Source: an uncultured Prevotellaceae bacterium | Lineage (GTDB): Bacteria; Bacteroidota; Bacteroidia; Bacteroidales; Muribaculaceae | Direction of reading: 5' to 3' | Assembly: GCA_937916085.1 (NCBI GenBank) | Contig: CALGGO010000090.1 | Coordinates: 62,001-126,000, forward strand | Length of the DNA: 64,000 nucleotides | In this document: positions 1-9,558 of the stretch, one piece after another | How positions within the stretch are numbered: the stretch's first letter is position 1 | How the letters are laid out: every line of letters begins with the position of its first letter | Position numbers and translations under genes: made by a program | The notes under the pieces: model-generated | Told to the model about the DNA's origin: nothing | Databases searched by the model: none | Seen by the model: the letters and a program-made list of their open reading frames with translations, nothing else

Positions 1-1
1 C

Positions 2-3000
2 ATTCCAAAGAATCATCCCGTAAAGTTCAAAGGCAAATTTGAGGGCAACACCCGCGACCTCGACATCAAGGGCGGCGAGCTCCAAATCCCAGGATTTGTC
101 AAGACTAAGGTTGATGGCAACATCAAGAACATAACCGAGCCGTCACGACTGCAAGCCGACGTGAACCTCGACGCCAACATCGACAACATAGACTTCGCCA
201 AGAAGGAATTCCTCAGCAAAGACCTGCAAAAGCAAGTCAATGTGGTGCCAATGAACCTTAAAGGAAACATCAAGTACAACCCCAAATCGGTAGCGGCAAA
301 CGTTGACATGAGACTGAAATCGGGTGGAAGTCTCACAGGCAAAGGAAGCTATGAGTTCAACACCGACCGTTACACCGTAGATGCCACCGCCAAATCGCTA
401 CCGGTGAAGAAGCTGGTGCCACAGGTCGATGTCAATAACGTGACCGCTCACATCAAGGCCGACGGACATGGCTTCGACTTCTTGGGAAACAACACCTCGG
501 TAAACGCACAAGTCAATCTCGACGACATCGACTACGCAGGAAAGCACTACCGCAACTACGATGCCGATGTGAAACTCAACGGCACGAATTTCGACGCCAA
601 AGTCAAAGCACGCAACCGAGGCAGCATGGCAGCACGAGGCAGCTTCGACCCGAAAACCGAGAAATATGACATCGACGCCACGTTCAACTCTTTCCCGGTT
701 AACGAGATTGCGCCCCAGCTGGGCGTGGGCAACCTCACCGCAGCAGTAAAAGCCAAAGGTCAGAAGTTCGACCTGCTCAACCCCAGCACCCGCATCAATG
801 CCGACATCGACTTGCAGAGCGTAGTCTATAACAACCAGACCTATAAAGACCTGCAAGGAAACATCACTCTTGACGGAAATGCCTTTAATGGCCACATCAA
901 CTCGTCAAACCCCAACTGCGATGTCTATGCCGACGTGAACGGCACCATCAACGGAGACACCTACAACGTAAATCTCAAGGGTAACATCCGAGACCTCGAC
1001 TTGCAGGCTATGAAGATAATGGACATGCCCTGCAACGGCAGTGGAGATGTAGAGATGCACGGCACATTCAACCTCAAGACCAACGAATATCAAGGCACGA
1101 TGTCACTAAATGAGCTGAACTGGACCCTTGACGAAGAGCGTTTCTATACCGAACAAGCCGACCTCGCTTTTGACCTAAACAACAATTCATCTTCGTTTAA
1201 TTTTAATGAACAGAGCAACTATATAGATTTCAACTCTCCTCACAGTGTCAATGACTTGATGAAGAGCTTCGACCGATGCATTGAGATAGCGAAAAGACAA
1301 TACAAGAAGGTTGACCTCGACGTTAATGAAATTGCCGATGAAGTCCCGCAGTTTGACCTGAAGATGAAGATGGGACCCAGCGGTATCATTCAACGATATG
1401 TTGGGAAATGGGACATCGACTTCAGAGATTTACAGGCCGACTTATCAAAGGACTCCACTCTCCATGCCCATGCCGTTGCCAACAACCTAGGTTATGGCAC
1501 TCACAACATCGACAAGCTCATCTTCAATATTGAAGAAGTAGATAAGATGATTGGCTACAACGCCCGTATGGAGAACAAGAAAGGCTCTTGGGACGAGATG
1601 GCACAAGTCGATATCGCTGGATTTGCCAAGGGGTCGAATGTGAATATGCTGCTCAGCCAAAAAAACATTGACAACGAGACAGGATACCATCTGGGAATCA
1701 ACGCCATCGTTCAAGACTCGATTATCTCGGCCAACGTCTTGCCACATCAGCCCATCATCGCCTACAAGCAGTGGAACCTCAACGACAGCAACTTCGTGAA
1801 AATCGACTTTGCTGACAAGCGCCTTGAAGCCGACATTACACTAGAGAGTGATTCAAGTCTAGTATCGCTGAAGACCGACCCCATCCATGTCGCCGGAAAG
1901 CAGAATATCCTTGCTAACGTCAAGAACCTAAGAATCGAGGAATGGACCAAGATTGTGCCTTCGCTGGAGTCGGTATCAGGGGTTATGGATGCTGATATCG
2001 CTCTCTCCTACGATGGCAGGAACTTTGAGGGCGACGGTGAGATTGAGTTACACAAATTCACCTATAACAAGATGCCCGAGGGCGACTTGAAGATGAAAAC
2101 CAATCTTACTATCGACCCGCGCACATCGAGCACGAATCTTACCGCCAACCTCAATATAGACGGTTCGGACGTTGCGGTTGCTTACGGTGCCCTAAACGAC
2201 AGTACAGCAGCAAGTCCACTGAATGTGAAAGTCGATCTCAACAAGTTCCCATTGAGGAAAGTGTCTCCATTCATTCCAGGCCGCATGGTGATGCTCGACG
2301 GCTTTGCTAACGGTCAACTCTCGGTTGACGGCTCGCTCGACAACCCACTCGTCAACGGCTTCCTCGTGAGCGACACCGCCTATGTGAAACTGCCTCGTTA
2401 TGGCAGCTCACTGCGCTTGTCAGCACATCAAATCGACATCAATGACAACATCATCCAATTTGACAACTACAATATTTACGGTCTAAACAACAACGCCGCC
2501 AAGCTCAACGGCACCGTTGATTTCAAGTCGCTCAACGACATCAAGATGGATCTCGACCTCAAGGGCAAGAACATTCAATTCTTTGGCAGTGAACAGAAGC
2601 CATACTCGCAAATCTTTGGTAACGGATTCATCGACATAAACGGCAACATCAAGTCACGAAACAATCTCACCTCAGTAAACGCCGACGCCAAACTGCTGTC
2701 AGGTTCCAACATCACCTACGTGATGCAAGATGACATCAATTCGGTGGTCAATAACAGCGCCACCGAGGGTATGGTAACATTCATCAACCCCAATGACACT
2801 GCTTGGTACAATGAAACCATCATCACTGGAGGGACTACAGCATCGGCACTCAATATCCTTGTAAATATTGACGTGGAACAAGGCGCCAAAATCAACGCAT
2901 TCCTGCAACCCGAAGGCAAAGACAGGGTGACAGTAGATGGAACTGGACGACTGAGGTACTTGCTTGACTTTGCAGGAAAAGAACATCTTTCTGGAACATA

Positions 3001-3913
3001 TACCGTGTCATCGGGAGTGGTAAGATATACCCCACCGGTAATCAGCCAAAAGGTCTTTAACCTGGTGGAAGGCAGCAGCCTCTCATGGAACGGCGAGATG
3101 CTTAACCCACAACTCAACCTGAAAGCCACCAATAGCGTGAGAACCAGCGTGAACAACACCAGCGGCAGCGGCTCAAGGCTTGTTGACTTCGATATTATAG
3201 CTTCCCTTACTAACACTCTTAGCAATATCGACCTCAAGATAGACCTCGAAGCAAAGAACGACGCCACAGTAGAGAGTGAGTTGCAGACCTTGACCGAGAC
3301 ACAACGGTCACAAACCGCCATCAACCTGCTCCTTTACAATTCCTACTCGGGTTCCTCGACCACTGGCGACTTCTCCACAACTGGCGCTCTGTTCTCATTC
3401 CTGCAATCACAAATCAACAACTGGACCGCCAATAACCTCAAGGGCGTTGACCTCTCCTTTGGCATCAACCAATATGAAGGCACTCAAAAAGGCAGCCGCA
3501 TAGAAACCAGCTATAGTTACAGGTTGTCGAAGTCACTCTTTGGCGAACGCTTCAAGATTGCTGTAGGTGGTGAATACTCTACCGAAGCGACGAGCGAGCA
3601 GAACTTCTCACAGAATCTCATCAGCGACATCTCATTTGAGTACCTGCTCAACCCAACAGGCACAAGATACTTGAGACTATTCAGGCACAAGGGACTGGAA
3701 AGCGTGCTCGAGGGTGAGGTGACAGTCACTGGCATCAGTTTCGTGATGAAGCACAAGCTGTCGTCAATAAAAGACCTTTTCAAATGGATGAGAAAATCTA
3801 AAAAGACCGAGCTACAACCTGCCCCCATCGACAACATTGACGATAGCGACAATGGTAACAATGGCGACACTTACAACTCAACGGCTCCTTCGAGCACTAA
3901 TTCTAATCAGTAA
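2..3913 (+). CDS. tamB: TamB-like translocation/assembly protein (5' end outside window)
   Basis: The reading frame is open from the window edge, giving 1303 visible residues of a protein whose N terminus lies upstream. TamB/AsmA-like proteins span the periplasm and help deliver proteins or lipids to the outer membrane. The first ~300 visible residues hold about three tandem blocks of ~105 residues (recurring phrases such as DNIDFA / DDIDYAG and SFPVNEIAPQLGVGNLTA). The last ~450 residues read as the DUF490 TamB domain, including VSSGVVRYTPPVISQKVFNL and the final FEYLLNPTGTRYLRLF. The tail is Asp/Asn/Ser-rich. The next gene starts 12 bp later and encodes the TamA-like partner, which supports the call and suggests one operon. 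Family assignment is confident; the exact cargo is unknown. Confidence 0.9.
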   Translation: MPKNHPVKFKGKFEGNTRDLDIKGGELQIPGFVKTKVDGNIKNITEPSRLQADVNLDANIDNIDFAKKEFLSKDLQKQVNVVPMNLKGNIKYNPKSVAANVDMRLKSGGSLTGKGSYEFNTDRYTVDATAKSLPVKKLVPQVDVNNVTAHIKADGHGFDFLGNNTSVNAQVNLDDIDYAGKHYRNYDADVKLNGTNFDAKVKARNRGSMAARGSFDPKTEKYDIDATFNSFPVNEIAPQLGVGNLTAAVKAKGQKFDLLNPSTRINADIDLQSVVYNNQTYKDLQGNITLDGNAFNGHINSSNPNCDVYADVNGTINGDTYNVNLKGNIRDLDLQAMKIMDMPCNGSGDVEMHGTFNLKTNEYQGTMSLNELNWTLDEERFYTEQADLAFDLNNNSSSFNFNEQSNYIDFNSPHSVNDLMKSFDRCIEIAKRQYKKVDLDVNEIADEVPQFDLKMKMGPSGIIQRYVGKWDIDFRDLQADLSKDSTLHAHAVANNLGYGTHNIDKLIFNIEEVDKMIGYNARMENKKGSWDEMAQVDIAGFAKGSNVNMLLSQKNIDNETGYHLGINAIVQDSIISANVLPHQPIIAYKQWNLNDSNFVKIDFADKRLEADITLESDSSLVSLKTDPIHVAGKQNILANVKNLRIEEWTKIVPSLESVSGVMDADIALSYDGRNFEGDGEIELHKFTYNKMPEGDLKMKTNLTIDPRTSSTNLTANLNIDGSDVAVAYGALNDSTAASPLNVKVDLNKFPLRKVSPFIPGRMVMLDGFANGQLSVDGSLDNPLVNGFLVSDTAYVKLPRYGSSLRLSAHQIDINDNIIQFDNYNIYGLNNNAAKLNGTVDFKSLNDIKMDLDLKGKNIQFFGSEQKPYSQIFGNGFIDINGNIKSRNNLTSVNADAKLLSGSNITYVMQDDINSVVNNSATEGMVTFINPNDTAWYNETIITGGTTASALNILVNIDVEQGAKINAFLQPEGKDRVTVDGTGRLRYLLDFAGKEHLSGTYTVSSGVVRYTPPVISQKVFNLVEGSSLSWNGEMLNPQLNLKATNSVRTSVNNTSGSGSRLVDFDIIASLTNTLSNIDLKIDLEAKNDATVESELQTLTETQRSQTAINLLLYNSYSGSSTTGDFSTTGALFSFLQSQINNWTANNLKGVDLSFGINQYEGTQKGSRIETSYSYRLSKSLFGERFKIAVGGEYSTEATSEQNFSQNLISDISFEYLLNPTGTRYLRLFRHKGLESVLEGEVTVTGISFVMKHKLSSIKDLFKWMRKSKKTELQPAPIDNIDDSDNGNNGDTYNSTAPSSTNSNQ

Positions 3914-3925
3914 TTACTCAGCATA

Positions 3926-6232
3926 ATGATAAAGCGCACTGCTAAAATATTAACTTTTCTCGCTTTAATGGCAATCTTCGCGGCATGCTCCACTACTAGC
4001 CGACTAGCCGAGGGAGAAGTGCTATATACTGGCGTGAAGAAGATACAATATAACCAACTCGACAGCGTCGATATCGACTCCGATGTGAAAGACCTTATCT
4101 TCTCGGCTGTAAATGTGAAGCCCAACAACCCGCTCTATTCGCCATATATCCGCTCTCCATTCCCTATCGGGCTTTGGGTATATAATCACTGGGACGAGAA
4201 CTCCAAAGGCCTTAAAGGGTGGCTATACAAGAAACTTGTTGCAAAACCTGTTCTCATCAGCAGAGTAAGGCCACAAACACGAGTCAATATGATTAATGAA
4301 CTGTTGAGAAACAACGGCTATTTTGACTCCAACTCCTCTTACACACTTAACTATAACGACAAAAACAACAAAAAGGCAAAAATCACCTACGAAGTCAATG
4401 TGAAAGCACCCTACACACTGGGCGACATCACATATGTCAATGAAGACACCCCTCTGACCAATCTCATTGACTCAGTTGCGCGCAAAAACCAATATTTCAA
4501 GACCGGCAGCAGATATTGCCTCGACTCTCTCAACAACGTGAGAATCGACATCGCCAACCAGCTACGAAACAGAGGCTACTATTTCTTCAGACCTGAATAC
4601 ATCGAGTATCTTGCCGACAGCGTCACGCAAAAAGGCATCATCAATATGCAACTGGTAAAATCGGCAAACATCCCCAACCAAGCCTACACCAAATACCTTG
4701 CCAATGATATTACCGTGAGGGTTGATGATGAGGTGATAGGGGGACTACCCGACACCGTAGTCGCTAAATATTGCACAATCATCAAGATGCAACCGGTCCA
4801 CATCAGCGACAACCTAATCAACTCCTGCATCAGAGGACGTAAAGGCAGGCCATTCCGCGTGGGAAATATGGACTTGATACAGATGTACCTCGCCCGTACA
4901 GGCATTTTCAGCAACATCAACATAGAGGCGATACCTCTCGACACCCTGCTCGACAACGGTTATGGTCTCATTGACCTTGACATCACATGCACGCTCGACA
5001 AGCCCATAGAGGTGAAAGTGGAGGCTAAAGCTACCACTAAAAGCACCAGCTTCATTGGTCCTGGACTCGGTGTGGGTATCAAGCACAAAAACATCTTTGG
5101 AGGTGCCGAGCAACTTAGCGCCGACCTTACAGCATCCTACGAATGGCAAACTGGCAAGGGCAACGCCTATAAGAACTCCGACTTCAACAGCTACGAGCTG
5201 GGACTGGAAGTGGGACTCTCTATTCCACGACTCATAGCACCTAGATTTATTGATAGGGCTAGACGTTACACCAACTGGACAAAATTCTCCATTGGCGGAG
5301 ATTTCATGAATCGTCCTAACTTCTTCAAAATGGCACGCGTGAGTGCCGAAATGACATGGGAATGGCATTCCAGGAAATACTCCCAGCACAAGTTGACGCC
5401 TTTCAAGCTAACATATTCCAACTTGCTGAGCACGACCGAAGCTTTTGACTCGGCTTATTTCTCCAACCGTGCCATAGCACAGAGCTTCGATGATGTTTTC
5501 ATTCCTCAAATGAGCTACACCTACACCCTTGACCGCACTTTTGGCAAGAACAACTTTGTGTGGTCAACCACAGTGACCGAAGCTGGAAACCTCTGCTACC
5601 TGATTTGGAGGGCATGTGGCGTTGAGAAAGGTAATATGCACATTCTATACACCTTTTTCTCTCAGTTTATTAAAGCACACACTCAATTTGTATGGACGAG
5701 GCAGCTTTTTGGAGAGCATAAGCTTGTGGCGAGGCTGTTCGTTGGTGCCGCTCATGCTTATGGCAACTCTGAGGAGGTACCATACATGGAACAATTCTAC
5801 ATAGGTGGTTCCAACTCCTTGCGAGGTTTTTCGGTAAGATCGGTGGGACCAGGAAGTTATAGGCCACAGATTATTGATAGAGACGCATACTACGACCAAA
5901 CGGGCACATTCAAGTTTGAGACCAATCTTGAATACCGTTTGCCTTTAGTCGGTTATTTAAAGGGAGCAGTATTTCTTGACGCAGGAAATGTGTGGTTGCT
6001 TAAAGATGACCAATTCAGGCCTGGTGGCAAGTTCGAAGGCAAGAATTTCTTCAAGGAGCTGGCTCTCAACACGGGGGTTGGTTTAAGGTTTGACATGGAG
6101 ATGATTGTGCTGCGTGCCGACCTCGGTATTGCCCTGCACGCTCCTTATGACACTGGAAAGAAAGGGTATTTCAACATCCCAAAATTTGGCGACGGACTAG
6201 CCTTCCATATCGCCATTGGCTACCCATTTTGA
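3926..6232 (+). CDS. tamL: TamA/BamA-superfamily outer-membrane lipoprotein (TamL-like)
   Basis: 768 residues. The N terminus is a lipoprotein signal ending AIFAAC with the lipidated Cys at residue 21; this lipid anchor distinguishes Bacteroidetes TamL from proteobacterial TamA. POTRA-like segments occupy roughly residues 100-350, for example YTLGDITYVN. The C-terminal half is an Omp85 barrel carrying the loop-6 signature GGSNSLRGFSV near residue 635 and ending in the aromatic IAIGYPF. It follows tamB by 12 bp, so the two are probably co-transcribed and form one envelope-spanning complex. The 3' end overlaps the convergent VanZ-like gene by 13 bp. Confidence 0.9.
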   Translation: MIKRTAKILTFLALMAIFAACSTTSRLAEGEVLYTGVKKIQYNQLDSVDIDSDVKDLIFSAVNVKPNNPLYSPYIRSPFPIGLWVYNHWDENSKGLKGWLYKKLVAKPVLISRVRPQTRVNMINELLRNNGYFDSNSSYTLNYNDKNNKKAKITYEVNVKAPYTLGDITYVNEDTPLTNLIDSVARKNQYFKTGSRYCLDSLNNVRIDIANQLRNRGYYFFRPEYIEYLADSVTQKGIINMQLVKSANIPNQAYTKYLANDITVRVDDEVIGGLPDTVVAKYCTIIKMQPVHISDNLINSCIRGRKGRPFRVGNMDLIQMYLARTGIFSNINIEAIPLDTLLDNGYGLIDLDITCTLDKPIEVKVEAKATTKSTSFIGPGLGVGIKHKNIFGGAEQLSADLTASYEWQTGKGNAYKNSDFNSYELGLEVGLSIPRLIAPRFIDRARRYTNWTKFSIGGDFMNRPNFFKMARVSAEMTWEWHSRKYSQHKLTPFKLTYSNLLSTTEAFDSAYFSNRAIAQSFDDVFIPQMSYTYTLDRTFGKNNFVWSTTVTEAGNLCYLIWRACGVEKGNMHILYTFFSQFIKAHTQFVWTRQLFGEHKLVARLFVGAAHAYGNSEEVPYMEQFYIGGSNSLRGFSVRSVGPGSYRPQIIDRDAYYDQTGTFKFETNLEYRLPLVGYLKGAVFLDAGNVWLLKDDQFRPGGKFEGKNFFKELALNTGVGLRFDMEMIVLRADLGIALHAPYDTGKKGYFNIPKFGDGLAFHIAIGYPF

Positions 6233-6705
6233 GAAGTCTCAGTTTTCTCTTTTGAATGATGATGGTGGTGGCGGTGCTTTCTACGGCGCTTGAACACATG
6301 TTTTCGCAGCACATGCCCGCCAAACCAGCGCATCAGTCCAAATGCAGCAAACGCACCAAGCACATCGGCAAGGATATCAAAATTGTCGTAATCACGACCT
6401 GTGTTCATTGCCAACTGGCAAGCCTCAGTGAGCAAGCCTATCATCGAAGCTGCTGTAGTGAGTGCTAACTCGGGATTTATTTTCGTGTGATGAGGATTTT
6501 TATATTTGGTGTAATCATAAAGGTAAGCAAGGTTCAAGAAAAAGAACATCAAGAAATGCACCAGCTTATCGGCATGCTTGAACTTCAGCCATGCAAACCA
6601 CGAACTTTCAACATCACTTGCGGGTGCAAGTAACAGATAGACAACAATCACTGTCGCTATCACCGAGAACACTCCTACAGGTATTTTATTTAAAACCTTC
6701 TTCAT
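6220..6705 (-). CDS. VanZ-like family membrane protein with histidine-rich tail
   Basis: 161 residues from the ATG at 6705. The frame stays open to 6822, but the extra 39 residues look like untranslated AT-rich sequence, and MKKVLNKIPVG is a natural membrane-protein start. Four hydrophobic segments and the VanZ-type region with RDYDNFDILADVLGA near residues 105-120 support the family. The name comes from teicoplanin-resistance vanZ; most chromosomal members are uncharacterised, so no resistance role should be inferred. The C terminus is strongly basic, then HRHHHHH, a natural polyhistidine stretch. Its end overlaps tamL by 13 bp on the opposite strand. Confidence 0.75.
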   Translation of the reverse strand: MKKVLNKIPVGVFSVIATVIVVYLLLAPASDVESSWFAWLKFKHADKLVHFLMFFFLNLAYLYDYTKYKNPHHTKINPELALTTAASMIGLLTEACQLAMNTGRDYDNFDILADVLGAFAAFGLMRWFGGHVLRKHVFKRRRKHRHHHHHSKEKTETSQNG

Positions 6706-6863
6706 TTTGTTACTTAAGGCAATGTTAACTATTCCTATACTAACCAATATTGAGGATGCAAAATTAAGCATTTTTCTACTATTATTGATAATTCTTGCAC
6801 ATATTTTTCTTATTTTGTGCAAAAAAATGGATTTCCACTCTTTTTTATTTAGGCATTTATTGA

Positions 6864-6871
6864 TATATTTG
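6864..6871 (+). promoter_or_regulatory. -7 box of a Bacteroidetes promoter before the Lys-rich gene
   Basis: TATATTTG matches TAnnTTTG and lies 22 bp before the start at 6894. No TTTG was found at the expected -33 spacing, so this is a weaker call. Confidence 0.4.
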
Positions 6872-6893
6872 CATCATCAATTATAATTATCTT

Positions 6894-7292
6894 ATGGGCA
6901 AACTATCTGACTTATTCTCGATGTCGAAGCAAGAGCGCATTGGCGCTTGGTTGATTGCACTTTTTATTGTGGCGATGCTCGTCGCGGTCGTCATTGAAAG
7001 AAAATGCTCTTCTAGCGACACTAGTTCACAAGAGTCTAAAAGTCTCAACGAATATGTGGAGAAAGCCGAGAAGAGCAAGCCCAAAGACAAGAAAAAAGAG
7101 ACAAAAAAAGAAGACAAGAAAGTCAAAAAGAAATCGACCGACAAGAAAAGCGAGAAAAAAACCGATAAGGAGAAAAAGTCTTCTTCAAAATCCTCAAAAA
7201 AGAAAGAGAAGAAAACCACCAAGGGAAAAAGCAAAAAGCAAACCAGTGGTGTTAATAAGCAAAAAGAATTGCAGCCAGTGCCACAATTTTAA
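6894..7292 (+). CDS. Hypothetical single-pass membrane protein with lysine-rich tail
   Basis: 132 residues. A short N-terminal stretch (MGKLSDLFSMSKQERIGAW) leads into one hydrophobic helix at about residues 18-36. From residue ~60 the protein is almost entirely Lys/Ser/Glu/Thr (runs such as KPKDKKKETKKEDKKVKKK). It resembles no enzyme family I recognise. The layout is that of an inner-membrane anchor with a highly charged, disordered extension that might bind nucleic acid or an acidic polymer; that is inference. It converges with the carboxypeptidase gene. The low-complexity coding sequence is A-rich, but the intact frame, the sensible membrane segment and a -7 box upstream suggest a real gene. 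Confidence 0.65.
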   Translation: MGKLSDLFSMSKQERIGAWLIALFIVAMLVAVVIERKCSSSDTSSQESKSLNEYVEKAEKSKPKDKKKETKKEDKKVKKKSTDKKSEKKTDKEKKSSSKSSKKKEKKTTKGKSKKQTSGVNKQKELQPVPQF

Positions 7293-7362
7293 GGATGAAG
7301 GATGAAGTAAAAAGTAAGAAGGCCACTGCTATAACCGATAACCAGCAAGCTAAACTTGTTAA

Positions 7363-8379
7363 TTATTTCTTCTTGGGAGTAGGAACCTCCTGATGATTAT
7401 ACACATTCTTCTTGGGGCGAGGGACATTGCCTCGTTTCTCACGCTGCTGTTTTTTCTTCTTGGCGGCAATGGTCTTCATCATCTCAAAGCCTTTGTCATA
7501 AAGCACAATCGACTCATCGGTGCGCTGGCGAGCGGGCTTGCACTTGAGCAGAACAAGATATATTTTCACTCCATCACGAACCACTGCCGACGCCAGGCAG
7601 CCTCCAGCGGCGCGGGTAGTACCAGTCTTAACACCTATGCAGCCATCATATCGGCCAAACAGGCGGTTAGTGCTCTTCAAGTGGATGGCCTTACCGGTTG
7701 TGGTGGTAATATCACGAGTGGGATTTGACACTATCTCGGCAAAGTCCTTATTCTTCATGCAATACTGCTGCAATGTCATCATGTCGCGGGCAGTAGAGTA
7801 ATGATTCTCGTTGGGCAAGCCATGAGCATTGACGAAATGGGTGTTATTCATGCCTAGCTCCTTAGCCTTCTTGTTCATCAGGTCGGCAAATGGCACCGAG
7901 TCGGGGGCGGCAAGGAACTCCCCTATCGCATGAGCAGCACCATTGTCGCTAGGAAGCATGGCACGATAGAGCAGGTCACGAAGCACATACTTCTCGCCCT
8001 TCCTCACATTGCCACATTCGGTAGCTGCCGCAGCGGCACTGATGGTGACAATCTCCGAGAGACGGCCGCTCTCGCAGGCAAGGATGCAGGTCATCATCTT
8101 TGTAAGGCTTGCGGGATACATACGCTTGTCGGGGTTCTTACTGCTGAGCAGCGTTCCTGTCTCGGCGTCAATCATAATCCACGCTTCGGCGCTCAAGGCG
8201 CTAAGCTGAGCGTCAACGGTGTCACTAGGAAACGAAGGGTCATCAAGGGCGGCGCTATAGATGGTGGGATGCTCTGGAGCTGTGATAGCCCATGAAGTTG
8301 TGCTTATACACACCATCATCAGGCACATCACCAGTACCCAATTAAGCTTAATTGATTGTATTTTACTCTTTAAACTCAT
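7363..8379 (-). CDS. dacA: D-alanyl-D-alanine carboxypeptidase (peptidase S11)
   Basis: 338 residues from the ATG at 8379; an in-frame extension to 8448 is less likely because MSLKSKIQSIKLN begins a normal signal sequence ending TTSWA. Enzymes of this class trim the terminal D-Ala from peptidoglycan stem peptides in the periplasm. All three penicillin-binding motifs are visible: S91-L-T-K94, S144-D-N146 and K251-T-G. Instead of the C-terminal PBP5 beta domain and amphipathic anchor of E. coli DacA, the protein ends in a basic stretch (KKKKQQREKRGNVPRPKK), so its membrane attachment may differ. Subtype is uncertain; catalytic class is secure. Confidence 0.88.
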   Translation of the reverse strand: MSLKSKIQSIKLNWVLVMCLMMVCISTTSWAITAPEHPTIYSAALDDPSFPSDTVDAQLSALSAEAWIMIDAETGTLLSSKNPDKRMYPASLTKMMTCILACESGRLSEIVTISAAAAATECGNVRKGEKYVLRDLLYRAMLPSDNGAAHAIGEFLAAPDSVPFADLMNKKAKELGMNNTHFVNAHGLPNENHYSTARDMMTLQQYCMKNKDFAEIVSNPTRDITTTTGKAIHLKSTNRLFGRYDGCIGVKTGTTRAAGGCLASAVVRDGVKIYLVLLKCKPARQRTDESIVLYDKGFEMMKTIAAKKKKQQREKRGNVPRPKKNVYNHQEVPTPKKK

Positions 8380-8519
8380 TACTCGTTTTAAGTCCTTCTT
8401 TTTCAGCAGGACTGCAAAGTTATATATAACAACGTAATAAACAATCAAAAATTACATTTTTTAGGTTTTTTTAGAACTCAAAGAAACTATTCAGCTAACG
8501 AAACAAGTGTCGTTCGTTT

Positions 8520-8541
8520 TTCGGGATCGGGGATCGGGGGC
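8520..8541 (+). repeat. ATCGGGG-word repeat
   Basis: Degenerate tandem of GGGATCGG. Related words recur at 14752-14768, 46836-46859 and 47601-47624, all intergenic. Confidence 0.5.
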
Positions 8542-8573
8542 TGGAAATCGAGGATTGGTTATCTCTCCACTAT

Positions 8574-8611
8574 TGCCTTGTCACCTTGTTCCTCGTTAGC
8601 TTGTTAGCTTC
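8574..8611. repeat. GCTRACAAG-family repeat, single arm
   Basis: Reads TGCCTTGTCACCTTGTTC then CTCGTTAGCTTGTTAGC, the right arm of the interspersed hairpin family. No left arm is visible here. Confidence 0.55.
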
Positions 8612-8621
8612 AAATGAAAAT

Positions 8622-8655
8622 TGTTTGTAATTGTGGTTAATTGTTTGACAAATAA
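8622..8655 (+). repeat. AATTGTTTGTAATTGT interspersed repeat
   Basis: AATTGTTTGTAATTGTGG followed by TTAATTGTTTGACAAATA. Near-copies at 49609-49640 and 57147-57174. Confidence 0.6.
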
Positions 8656-8704
8656 ACACTAATTTTTGATAAATTAGGCTGCGCCTCAGAAAAATCCAAA
8701 TAAA

Positions 8705-8736
8705 TTTGGTTCTTCATTCGGCTTGCACTAATTTTG
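8705..8736 (+). promoter_or_regulatory. Promoter of the SpoU methyltransferase gene
   Basis: TTTG at 8705-8708 and TAATTTTG at 8729-8736, 20 bp apart, the Bacteroidetes sigma-ABfr arrangement. The spacer ends TTCGGCTTGCAC, nearly the same as in the promoters at 9741, 30750 and 35244. Confidence 0.75.
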
Positions 8737-8757
8737 TAACATAAATCAAGACTAACA

Positions 8758-9558
8758 ATGGACACACTACGCATTTCAAGCACACAGAACCCGCGCATCA
8801 AGCACTTGATGGCGCTACGGCAGAAGGCACAGATGCGACGCAGTGAGCAACGCATCGTGGTTGAGGGAGCTCGAGAACTACGCCACTGCATCAATGCTGG
8901 CTTCAAAGTAGAGACAGTAATCTACTGCCCTGATATTTTCGACATCTCAACCCTGCCCGTCACAGCATGTGAAGTCGTGGAAGTCACCTCACAAGTCTAT
9001 GAGAAGATTGCCTATCGTGGCTCTACCGAAGGCGTGATGGCTATCGTTGAACCACGACAAATGACGCTCAGCGACATCATTCTCGGTGACAAGCCGCTAA
9101 TTGTGGTGCTTGAGGGAGTTGAGAAACCTGGTAACATTGGTGCCGTGCTGCGCAGTGCCGATGCCGCCCATGCCACTGCAGTCATCGTGTGCGACCCGTT
9201 GACCGACCTCTACAACCCCAACCTCATCCGCAGCTCCATCGGCGCCATCTTCACCGTGCCATGCGTGGCGTGCTCCAGCGATGAATGCATCAGTTTCCTT
9301 AAAGAAAACAATATCAACATCCTCACTGCCCAACTCCAAGACAGCGAGCCTTACTACAACACCCCTATGCAGGGTCCCACAGCCATCGTCATGGGCACCG
9401 AGGCGACAGGACTCACCAATGCCTGGCGCGAAGCCGCCACAGCCCATATCCGCATCCCCATGCAGGGGCAGCTCGATTCCCTCAACGTCTCAGTCTCCAC
9501 AGCCATCCTCCTCTTCGAAGCCGTAAGACAAAGAGTCACATCAATGCAGAATGCATAA
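8758..9558 (+). CDS. TrmH/SpoU-family RNA 2'-O-methyltransferase
   Basis: 266 residues. SpoU enzymes transfer methyl from S-adenosylmethionine to a ribose 2'-OH in rRNA or tRNA, using a trefoil-knot fold. The N-terminal ~95 residues form the substrate-binding domain (starting STQNPRIKHLMAL, as in RlmB/TsnR-like members). The three SPOUT motifs are present: N126-IGAVLRSADA, GTEATGL at 213-219, and SLNVSVS at 241-247. It has its own promoter at 8705-8736. The exact target nucleotide cannot be read from sequence, so no gene symbol is given. Confidence 0.85.
   Translation: MDTLRISSTQNPRIKHLMALRQKAQMRRSEQRIVVEGARELRHCINAGFKVETVIYCPDIFDISTLPVTACEVVEVTSQVYEKIAYRGSTEGVMAIVEPRQMTLSDIILGDKPLIVVLEGVEKPGNIGAVLRSADAAHATAVIVCDPLTDLYNPNLIRSSIGAIFTVPCVACSSDECISFLKENNINILTAQLQDSEPYYNTPMQGPTAIVMGTEATGLTNAWREAATAHIRIPMQGQLDSLNVSVSTAILLFEAVRQRVTSMQNA

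Larger units (their letters stand above)
8380..8757. other. Intergenic region between dacA and the SpoU gene
   Basis: 378 bp without a gene. It contains a TAnnTTTG -7 box for dacA on the minus strand (CAAAGTTA, 8415-8422), an ATCGGGG repeat word at 8520-8541, a single arm of the GCTRACAAG repeat at 8574-8611, an AATTGTTTGTAATTGT repeat at 8622-8655, a GGCTGCGCCTC segment shared with the rnr promoter, and the SpoU-gene promoter. Confidence 0.6.

Noticed and set aside
6220..6705. Glycopeptide resistance from the VanZ label
   Set aside because: No van operon genes are near; the family is broad and mostly uncharacterised.
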